A DNA stretch of 27,455 nt from contig JAYMTF010000995.1 in NCBI GenBank assembly GCA_036897485.1, positions 1 to 27,455 on the forward strand, given 5' to 3'. The translations under genes were made by a program, and so were the position numbers. Below the pieces are notes generated by a model, which saw nothing but the letters and a program-made list of their open reading frames with translations, did not search any database and was not told the DNA's origin. Shown piece by piece: positions 9,998 through 18,619 of the stretch. This DNA comes from Pelargonium nanum. Lineage: Eukaryota > Streptophyta > Magnoliopsida > Geraniales > Geraniaceae. How positions within the stretch are numbered: the first letter of the stretch is position 1; the number at the start of each line of letters is the position of its first letter.

Positions 9998-11220
9998 GTA
10001 AAAAAAATTTGATCGTTGGTTTTTTTCTTGAGACGCAAGAAACAATCAAGAAATTGTGGGGATTGAGGAATGTGATGGAGGAGACGAGAAATGGGAAGAA
10101 TTTGAAGGGTGTTCGGTTTTGTTGGCGTTGTGTGTGCGTTGCTGCGAGTTTGTTGTTCCGATAATCGTGTTCTATGTCTGAGGAAATAACAGAGACTTGT
10201 TCGGACCGGTTCAGGAAACACGCACACAATTTTTCTTTTTACACAAGGAAGTTAGTTAAGTAGTTCGTAATGTTGTTAACGGTCCAATCTTGGGCTTTTG
10301 TCTTTAATTTCATGGTAACCCATTAGGACCCACGTTTCATTGTGTGTTGTAAGGGGGCAAATAGAATATTTTGGTTATAATGTGATATGGACATCAACCA
10401 ATCACTACACAAATGTCACTTCGAGTTTGGTTGAGTTTCGGGTTCGGGTCTGATTTCAGCTTTTAGGAACAAAAATGTGTTAAATTGTGGGAATTTGCCC
10501 GATATAAAAGTTGGTCGGGTCGAGTGTCGGATGACTATGGGTTCGGTCCAAATTGTCTAACTCTATATGTAAGGGGGGAGATGGTTAAAAGGAACCTTTG
10601 TTTCTAGTGTGGAGAAAGATGTTCTAGGGATAATAATTGCACTTGTTTCAGACAGAAACCCATAATTTTCGTCTCGATAGGTACTGAAATTAGGAATTTG
10701 TTTTTAAGAAAACGGGGTGAAAGTTGGAGAAATTTTTTCATCTCGATATCTCCAAATGAGGACAGGGCAGGGTCTGCCCTACCTCACCCAGACTTTTTTA
10801 ACTCTCATTTGCATATAATTTATATTGAATAGTGTTTAATATATATAGGAAAAAGAATACGAGCAAAAATAAATTTAACTTAGGCTAAACTAAGCCAATG
10901 AAGTAATTCAGACCCACACAAGTTAATTGGAGAGAGCAGACCCGAATATATGAGTTTTTTTTCATGTATGTTCTTTCGCTTGAATAATTCTGATTCAACT
11001 TCAGTCAGAATCCAGATTCTGATATGAATTTAACAACGGTGTATATTACAACATGGACACGAACCTGAAAAGACCATAACAAAAAAAATAATGCACCTTC
11101 ATTTTAGCAAAATATGGACATAAAGGGACATGAACATTTTAGCAAAACACGGACAAAAATAAAATATATACACACAAAACACTACTTCACCTTAATCTCA
11201 GCAAAAATATTTACCAGCAT
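9998..11220. other. Upstream region of MGAC gene and intergenic spacer
   Basis: Bases 9998-10260 are the presumed 5' UTR and promoter of the minus-strand gene, with CT/GA-rich tracts. No clear TATA box could be fixed. Beyond it, no gene is seen up to the 3' end of the B3 gene at 11221. The spacer holds a decayed dispersed repeat (10425-10570). At 11055-11170 the words acatggacacgaac, atggacataaagggacatgaac and cacggacaaaaata are loosely repeated. Confidence 0.5.
10425..10570. repeat. Decayed dispersed element (gggttcgggt / tgtc.aactcta family)
   Basis: It begins with gagtttcgggttcgggtctg and ends with ccaaattgtctaactctata. The interior has aaaaatgtgttaaattg, gaatttgcccgatat and ggtcgggtcg. 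The same succession of words is found at 13420-13635, 21172-21352 and 25517-25945. No coding content. Confidence 0.45.
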
Positions 11221-14200
11221 TCAACTACTAACCCTCGAGATAGAGACTTTGAAAATGGCATCTTTCACATCGATCAACTCGAAAACACAAACATCGCCAA
11301 GTCTTAGAGCATTTTGCTTCGTAAATCCGACCCAACCTTTGCTGAAACATGCACTCTTATTCTTGTAGTTGACAAGTTTTGTAGGCCAGAACCTATCAGC
11401 AACTTGAAGCTTTACGGTGTAAGCACCGAACTCAACGAACTTTCTAGCAATGCCAAGAGGCACACTCTGCACAAAGTTTATGTTCAAATACTATCATACA
11501 AAGTTATTAATAAAGATTCGTACATTGTTAAGGACATTATATCTGCTTTTGCAGAGAGACTGTTTTCTCTGGCCAAACTCGTGAGTTCACGTCACAAGGA
11601 AGCAATGTTATGCTAAGGCACACTTTGCATAGAGTTTATGCTCACATACTATCATTCGTAAAGTTTTTTATTTATTTATAAAGATTCGGACATTGTTACG
11701 AACATTATATCTACTTTTGCAGAGAGATTGTTTCCTTTAGTCAAACTCGTGAATTCACAATCATGAGGAAGCAAAGGTGTGCACAAAGTTTATGTTCAAA
11801 TACTATCATTAAGCAAGAGATTTTTTAATAAAAAGATCCGGACAGTGTTACACTTTTGCACGGAGACTGTTTCCTTTAGTCGAACCCGCTACCTCAGAGT
11901 TGCAACTAAGCGACGTTATTGTTATGCTAAGACTAACTCTCAAGCAATCTCGTTTCTTGCATATAAGAAGTTATGCTTTACGATTATGAAAAACGAATAT
12001 CGAGACATTGGTACAAGGAAATGTTTTGTAACTTGTAATGAGGACATACCACGCTTCCATGATGCAGATGAGCTGATGACATAACAGCTCGGAAAGACAG
12101 ATATTTTTCACCAACGATTTCAAGGGCTTTTGGAATGCTAGAACACGAAGGTCTCTCTCCGCGAGTCAATTGTCCACAATTGCCTGCACTAATTGAGTCA
12201 AGTTAAATACTATCCAACAACAACAAGGTTTAGAACCGAAAGGCAAAAGTAGTCGACTCTTGTTTCAAGTTCCTATCTCGTAATGAATGTCAAAAATTGA
12301 ACAAATTTAGTCTTTCGGGTAGGAAAAAGTAGTCATACCTTCAACTTTTTCATTCCGCCTCGGGGAAAAACCATTTGGAATGTCAATAGAAACAGCATTT
12401 TCAACATTTGCTTCCATGTCAGGCTCCTGAAACAATATAGCCTACAAAAATGGCATATCAAATGAGATGTGCAAATTTTATAATTGCTACAACAAGAACT
12501 GAACAAATTTAAAAAATTACCTTCTTTTTGTTTAGTTTGGCTCTATCAGCTGCGTTCCCGTGATCTAGTTTCAAGATCCAAAATGAAACTCAGTTCACGT
12601 ATTCTCATACAAAACCAAATAAAACATTTATGTGTGCGGATAACATACTCACCTTGAGACGGAGGACAATTTGCACTATTAGATTCTCGGAAAATGACAA
12701 CTTTCAGTGAAATTTTAGCGCCTTTTATCAGCTCAAATACACAAACATCACCAACTTTTAAACGATTGTCCTCCACAAAGGCCCTCCAACAACCATACAG
12801 TTTTGCATTTTTCTGTGTATTTGTTGCATAAAATTTGTACTTCGCGGACCATGTTCTCCCATCTGAAGTCAAAAGGACGACCTCGCCATTTTTCTCAGTG
12901 AAGTGCCTCTCGATGAATTTTGGTGGTACGCTCTACAAAAAGAAAAGTGAACCAAAACAAAACTAAAATACAAATGGTGTTAACTGATGGTTCAGCGAGT
13001 TGATTTCAATGGAAAGCTTACCATATTAAATTTGTGAATGTAGCTAGGCTGCATGACAACCATGAAAGACGGGTTTTCCGATTTGAATGCTCTAGCTTCT
13101 AGAAGATTTGTAGATTTTTCGGAGGATGTTAATGTTTTAATGCTCCTATAGGCCTTAGATTGTAGCCGTTGGCGACGAGCATACATGCCTCCACCTGCTT
13201 TTTTCATGAGAATTAGCTCCCAATTTCCTAAGTTAACGTTTGGATTAAAAAAAATTGGAATGGGGATGCAAATCAGGAACGAGATTCTCATTACAAAGTC
13301 ATTATGATAACCAAAAATAGTCGCAATACAAAAACAATGAATTGAAATCTCATTCTTATTCCGATTCTTACATAGCTAGCGAGGCTCCAACCATTGTGGT
13401 TCCTGGAAAGAGTCATTATGTAGAGCCGGCAAACTGGACTTGAAATCGCTGGCACCCTAAATCTGACCGTCATTTTTGTAAGTTCAGGTCACATAAAATG
13501 AATGTGATTACTTTTTGGGGTCGGGTTTGTCATTGGAAGACTATGGGTAGAGTCGGGCCAGGCAAACCCGCACCTCTTTCATTTTCGGTTCAGGCTAGGC
13601 CTTTTGAACCCAAAATCCGAATTGTCAACTCTACATTTATGTACGTAGTCTTACTCCTATTTTTGCATAGAGGTTGTTTTTATGTTCATGTATCGTAATG
13701 AACGTCAAGAAATGAACCAATGAACCAATTGAGCCTAAAATATGGGAAAAAGTAGTCGTACCTTCAACTTTTACACTCCGCCTCGAGGAAAAACCATTCA
13801 AAATTTCAACATTTTCTTCCATGTCAGGCTCCTGAAATAATATAGCCTCAAAATTGTCATACCAAACAAGACGAGCGAATTTTATAATTGCTACAATGAG
13901 AAACAATTTGAGTAGTTACCATCTTTCTCTTTAGTTTTGTTCTGTCAGTTACATTCTCGTGATCTAATTTCAAGCACCAAAATGAAACTCAATTCACGTA
14001 CTCATACATGAAACTTTTGTACGTATGTGGATAACCTACTCACCTTGGGACGGGGGACAATTTGCACAATTAGATTCTCGGAAAATGACAACTTTCAGTG
14101 AAATTTTAGTGCCTTTAATCAACTCAAATACACAAACATCACCGACTTTTAACCGATTTTCCTTCACAAAGTCCCTCCAACCACCATAGAGTGTGGCATT

Positions 14201-17200
14201 TTTCTTCGCATTTGTTACAGCAAATCTGTACTTAGTGGACCATGTTCTTCCATCTGAAGTCAAAAGGACAAGCTCACCATTTTTCTCAGTGAAGTGCCTC
14301 TCGATGAATCTTGACGGTACACTCTACAAAAAAAAATAACCAAATAAAAAATAACCGAAACTAAACTAAAATACAAGTGGTGTGAACAAATTCCAATGGA
14401 AAGCTTACCAATTTAAATCCTTTGTGAATGTAGCTAGGACGCATGACAACCATGAAAGAAGGGTTTTCCGATTTGAATGCCCGAGCCTTTTGAAGATTTG
14501 TAGAATTTTCATTGAAAGTTAATCTTTTCAAGCTCCTATAGACCTTAGATTTTATCTGTTGGCGACGAGCACACATGCCTCCACCTGATTTTTTTGCGTG
14601 ACAATTAGTTCCCAGAGAGAGAGATAGAGAGAGAGGAACTTCTTGTTGCAACCAAAGAACTAAGGTAGCGTTAGGATTAGAAGTTCCGTTCAGGAATGAG
14701 AATCAAGAAAGTGGAAGGGATTAAGATTCTGATTAAGACTTATTTATCATTAAAATAATTCCTTATTCTTGATTCTCATTCACAGTCCAAAAACATTTAT
14801 CCAACCGCTACCTTAATGTAAGACAATAACATGACTAGCAAGGCTCCAACCATTTTACGTACGCAGTCTTACCCCTACTTTTGCAAGGAGATTATTTCCA
14901 ACTCAAACTCATGACCTTAAGGTCACAAGTCACAAGTCACAACGCAATTATATTTTTAACATAGAATATTGTGTTTTCGGTAATTGACAAAAGCAAGAAT
15001 CCAGTCTTTTGAAAGTTTTCTTCATGTCACGAAATGTTAAGTTCATTAGGGTTTCCTAAGGTTGAATGTCTTGATTTAGAAGAGAAAAGAGTCCCATACC
15101 TTCGGTTTTTCGTTTCCGGCTTGGTGAATTTCTATCCAAGATGTCGAATGACGCATCGTTCTCACTCTTCTCCATCTTGAGATCCTAAAATTCAATGGTT
15201 AGAAATTATTCAGAAAGGCTATGCTTACCAAATTCACCGTTTCTAACACAATGGATTGTTGAAATTCAGTTTTACATACCAACATCCTTTTCTTCTGTTT
15301 GACATGATCCGCTATACTCCAATGAGCTGATTAAAAAAAAATGTCAGTCCATATATTCATATCAAACCAAATGGAGCATTAATACAATATATAGCTACTC
15401 ACGTTTTGAGAGTGGACAAGTTGCGCCTAGAGTTTCTCGGAAAATGACAACTTTGAATGAAACTTCGTCACATTTTATCATCTCAAAGACACATGCGTCA
15501 CCAACTTTTAAACAATTATCACTCATGAAAGCTCTCCAACCGCTATATAGCCACGCTTTTTCCATTTGATTGCACACTTTTATGGCGTACTTAGCCGACC
15601 ATGTTCTTCCATCCGAAGTAGAAAGCTTGACATCGCCATTTTTCCGAGTGAAATGCTTATGGACAAAATTTGCCGGAATATTCTGCCCAAAAGGAAAAAA
15701 AATGAACAAAACATTCTATCCGACAGGTTAATATCAGCAGAAAGCGTAATTACCAGTCTGAATCCCGGGTAAATATAGGAATGTTGCATGAAAACCTCAA
15801 AAGAAGGGTTCTTCGTTTCGAAAGCGCTAGCTCTCTCAAGAGCTCTAGATTTTTTACCAAACGTAAAGCTTTTCGTGATCACCGGATCCTCAGATTGTGG
15901 CAGTAGATGACTAGTAGACATGTCTCCACCTTTCTTGCAAGAAAATTAAGTCCCATTAAGCTTCTTGTTTCAACCAATAAAAAGTGTGTATAGACCGTAA
16001 ACAAAGGATTCAAATTCAATACCTGCAAAATCTTCCACAGAGAAATCCAATTTTCTCTTTGACTTCCCGAGATTCATTCTATTTGATTGGGTTGCTTCGT
16101 CATTGGAATGAGAAGCTAATGGATACAATACATTTGCACCATCATCATTTTCACTAGTCGTTGAACTGCTTCTCATCCTCTTTTGAGGCCGAGTACATGG
16201 AGCAAAATCATCGAGATTTTCGACAAGGACGTCATCCTCATTGCTTTCTTCCGTCTTCGGTATGTTGAGGTCTTTGTCGTGGACGCTGTCCAGTTTGTAA
16301 TCTATCTCCGAAGCACTCAAGTCGAATATGAACACACAAAACTTCGAGTTTCCTTCGTATCTAAAAGCTAGCAAGTGTCCCGGACTGAGAGAGAAAGACT
16401 CAGCAAATTGCTTCCAACCATTGTCCAACCAAACCTCTTTACCATTTCTCGTAATATCTACTTTCCACGCCATGCCGCTTGGAACCTCAAGACACACCGA
16501 TTCCGACAAGGCTTTTCCATATTTCCTCACAAACTTCTTTGGAATCCTCTACAAAGAACATTAAACAAATTTACAATCACGTATCATTTATGAGGTTGAA
16601 TCAAGTCCTACCTTGGATCATTACTCGAAAGATAACGTATTTAGAAATCTCGGGTTTAAGCTAAAAATAACTTTAACATTATCATAAGCGCAAAATTGGA
16701 ACTTGTTCAATAACTCATCTTAAGAGAAGTTATATGTGAAAATCTTGTTTCAAGCACTAATTAACTTACGGAACAACTCTGAATGCAATCAAACCAACAA
16801 GAGAATGTCACGACATTAAATAACACTCATGTCTTTCCAATGAACTTGTGGGCGCGGGACGTCCACCAAATCCAATTCCTTTGTGTCTTAGCTAAGTCTC
16901 GGCCATTCTCTTAAGTCAAAATGAGCAACCCTAAATGCAGTCGAAACCGCAAATGATCGATTCACCATCATAGCATTGTTGTTGATTTTGGTATTGGTTT
17001 CATGGGTAGTAATCAAATTGACTCATCACATTCAAGTACACAAGATAATCATAAAAAATAAGTAAAATCAACAAACTTCTCTTACAAAACCTACTTATCC
17101 CGGTGAAACTGAGACTCAGTAAAGCCAATGAGAAAATGACATGTAATTAATTAACAATCGTACCAGCCTCAACGAACTTGTGGACACTCTTGGCTAAGAT

Positions 17201-17765
17201 TTAGTCAAATCAATGAGATACTGAGTCTTAGTCATTAATAGGTTGGTTGAGGCTTGGCCAAGCCAATGAGGTAATGTCACTTACAAAACAACACTCATAC
17301 TCAACTGATAAATTTGTAGGTACCAGCTAGAGCTGGCAATTTGTGTCGTGTTACGACACGCGACATAAACATGACACGAAATTAGCGTGTTCGTGTTTTG
17401 CAAATGTGTCGATTTTGCATTGGGTCGTGCAACACACAAACAATCTTCAGCACGACATGCACAACAGCTCAACCATTAATAAACTGATTGATAGCTTCTT
17501 AAGGCAAAACCTAAAACCCTAACTGTGATCAAAACCGCATATGATTGATTCACCATCATGGCATTGCATGTTATTCTGATTTTTGTGTCATGGGTTATAA
17601 TCAAAATCACTCATCACATTCAAGAAAACAAGAAAATCACAATATTAAAAAAAAAATCAAGAAAGTCAAGGAAATGCTCACAAGCTTCTCAAATGCAAGA
17701 GGGTCAGCTACAATGACCTTGAAGAAGTGAGGACTCTTGGGAGCCAAAGTTGGAAATGAAGCCAT
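11221..17765 (-). CDS. REM-type transcription factor with five B3 domains
   Basis: Sixteen minus-strand exons join without a break to 910 residues: 17765-17682, 16548-16023, 15929-15754, 15682-15403, 15326-15280, 15184-15100, 14584-14409, 14323-14044, 13963-13920, 13831-13762, 13194-13022, 12932-12653, 12564-12521, 12426-12339, 12183-12050, 11466-11221. B3 domains, which bind DNA in the nucleus, lie at about residues 12-108 (SPHFFKVIV..RIPKKFVRKYG), 240-345, 436-540, 624-729 and 805-907. Each has the F.V.M..SY....L start, a RxW or WP core, and GDVCVFEL-like C-terminal strand. A basic RPQKRMR patch in linker 1 could be a nuclear signal. Domains 2-4 share one exon pattern (173/176, 280, 44/47, 70-88 nt) with identical phases. 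Relatives are REM/VRN1-like factors of reproductive meristems and vernalisation; this role is by family only. Two adjacent genes read as one cannot be wholly excluded, but all phases match. Confidence 0.85.
11459..11935. repeat. Three tandem ~157-bp repeats across the last B3 intron and acceptor
   Basis: Copies start near 11459 (ggcacactctgcacaaagtt), 11619 (ggcacactttgcatagagtt) and 11774 (ggtgtgcacaaagtttatg). Each continues with tatgttcaaatactatcat, then an aagattcggacattgtta block, then a SINE-like cttttgcagagagactgttt piece. The first copy contains the splice acceptor and first bases of exon 16 (11466), so the other copies are decayed duplicates of that acceptor region. Confidence 0.75.
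11853..11935 (-). mobile_element. Au-like SINE fragment
   Basis: Read on the minus strand, the segment holds a box-B-like gcgggttcgac followed by taaaggaaacagtctccgtgcaaaa. This matches the order of words in the plant Au SINE family (GGGTTCGA, then GGAAACAGCCTCTTTGCAAAA). Shorter versions lie in the two other tandem copies at about 11548-11605 and 11714-11765. Confidence 0.5.
13420..13636. mobile_element. MITE-like insertion in intron 10 of the B3 gene
   Basis: It runs from tagagccggcaaactg to gaattgtcaactctac. The ends are imperfect inverted repeats (TAGAGCCGGCAA and, reversed, TAGAGTTGACAA). The interior has gggtcgggtttgtcattgg, gtcgggccaggc and ttcggttcaggc. In the equivalent intron 6 the flanking words ctccaaccatt and gtacg(c/t)agtctta are nearly adjacent, so this segment, with some flank, was inserted after the cassette duplicated. 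Confidence 0.6.
13641..13680 (-). mobile_element. Au-like SINE 3' end fragment
   Basis: The words gtacgtagtcttactcct and tttttgcatagaggttgttt are the inverse of the Au SINE tail (aacagcctctttgca..ggtaaggctgcgtac). Only about 40 bases are recognisable. A fuller copy sits at the corresponding place in intron 6. Confidence 0.45.
14859..14945 (-). mobile_element. Au-like SINE in intron 6 of the B3 gene
   Basis: Read on the minus strand: gaccttaaggtcatgagttt (box-B region), then gagttggaaataatctcctt, then gcaaaagtaggggtaagact and gcgtac at the 3' end. This order of motifs is that of the widespread tRNA-derived Au SINE. The 5' end is not clear and the copy is diverged. Confidence 0.6.
16799..17640. 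repeat. Duplicated ~460-bp segment in intron 1 of the B3 gene
   Basis: Two diverged copies can be followed. The word pair near 16799 (gagaatgtcacgacattaaa) and 16855 has a partner near 17262-17320. The block at 16935-17060 (aaccgcaaatgatcgattcaccatc, catgggtagtaatcaaattg, actcatcacattcaag) has its partner at 17525-17640. The offset changes from about 463 to about 590 because copy two carries an insertion at about 17331-17476. A further decayed related piece lies at 18086-18150. Confidence 0.6.
17331..17476. mobile_element. MITE-like element rich in cgtgtc words
   Basis: It starts agagctggcaatttgtgtcg and ends catgcacaacagctc. The ends are weak inverted repeats (GAGCTGGCAA and, reversed, GAGCTGTTGT). 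The interior has gtcgtgttacgacacgcgac, acatgacacgaaattagcg and tgggtcgtgcaacacac. This composition is typical of abundant short non-autonomous plant repeats. It explains the extra length of the second copy of the intron-1 duplication. Confidence 0.6.
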
Positions 17766-18619
17766 AGCTGCAAAATAAATCTGAAACCAGTTTTGTGTTC
17801 TTGAGAGTTTATGGTGTAAATGCATGTAGTTGGTGTTGTCGTGTCACTGAGGCTTTTTATCAAACAGGTGGCAGGCATGGACAAGATGTGCAGTATAGAG
17901 CATTGTAAAGATCATGGAAGATTTTATTAGTTGCAAGGCTCGAGGAAGAGCTTTGATAATGATGACGATCCGAAGTAAAAGTTTGGATCGGTAGTAAAAG
18001 CTCGACGAGAAAAACGAATTTTAGCCACGATTGATAGACCAAAAGAAAAGAAAAAAAAATATTTAGTCATAATTTATTAGTTGAAAATCTCGGTCAGTAA
18101 ACCATGATCATCAATTAATATTTATACCCGCTTTAATGAAATTGTGGGCATGAAGCGTCCGCCCGATTTACTTCGTTTCTGTCTTGGCTGAGAATCAGCC
18201 AATAAATCATGGTTGATATTCCGGATACTCTTTTATGATACATTTTATAGAAAGTTTTTGACATGAGTAACATTTCTATGTTTATTGTAATAATGTTGAT
18301 CAGTGTGATTTATGTGATACACATATTGTGTTTTGTAATTAAAAACATGTCGTGTTAGTGTTAGGTTGTGTAACCCAAAAAGTACATTCAACACGATATG
18401 AACACAATATGCGAGTGTTGGGCCTAGTTTGCTTCACCAAACCAAATCTAGGCCCATAGCAAATCTAGAGCTCAAACAGGCAATCAAAGACAATCACAGA
18501 CCCAGAGAAGGCGAAGCTTTCGTTTCACCTAAAAATGAAACCCTAAATTCGATCACAAGCCAACCTTCAAAAAGCTTCATGTTTCGGATTGAGACTGCGA
18601 ATCGCTTGAATTTTCGGAA
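17766..18619. other. Divergent promoter region between the B3 and J-protein genes
   Basis: The B3 gene reads left and the J-protein gene reads right, so this 850-bp interval should hold both promoters. On the B3 side there is a TGCATG (RY core) at 17821-17826 and a possible TATA (gataaaaag on the minus strand, about 17855). Bases 18086-18150 are a decayed piece of the intron-1 repeat, and 18320-18415 resembles the cgtgtc-type dispersed repeat. Confidence 0.5.
18419..18456 (+). promoter_or_regulatory. Pair of site II elements (TGGGCC) in the J-gene promoter
   Basis: TGGGCC occurs at 18419-18424 and, inverted, at 18451-18456 (ggccca), about 165-200 bases before the start codon. Paired TGGGCC/T elements bound by TCP factors are common in plant promoters of nuclear genes for mitochondrial and ribosomal proteins. 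That fits the predicted mitochondrial product. Motif match only. Confidence 0.5.

Larger units (their letters stand above)
12050..14584 (-). repeat. Tandem duplication of a four-exon B3 cassette
   Basis: Exons 7-10 (14584-13762) and exons 11-14 (13194-12339) are close copies, introns included. Exon lengths are 176/280/44/70 and 173/280/44/88. Shared intron words include caggctcctgaaayaatatagcct. Proteins share GGGM.ARRQ, NPSFMVVM.PSYIHK, FIERHFTEKNGE and LKVGDVCVFELIKG. The older copy, exons 3-6 (15929-15100), has the same pattern but more changes. Each cassette starts and ends in phase 1, so insertion keeps the frame. Confidence 0.85.

Noticed and set aside
9575-10012. Plus-strand ORF and other-frame ORFs around the first MGAC exon
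   Set aside because: The minus-strand MGACASKPK frame has a lipidation start and splices in phase with the large exon; the others have neither.
11314-12084. Plus-strand ORFs opposite the last B3 exons
   Set aside because: They are antisense shadows and repeat-derived frames with no domain.
13921-14651. Frameshifted or pseudogenised B3 fragments
   Set aside because: They look broken only as separate ORFs; as exons of one spliced gene they have intact frames.
11221-15950. Reading the B3 locus as two or three separate tandem genes
   Set aside because: No stop, poly(A) context or promoter could be placed between cassettes, and all 15 junction phases match; kept as a minor alternative.
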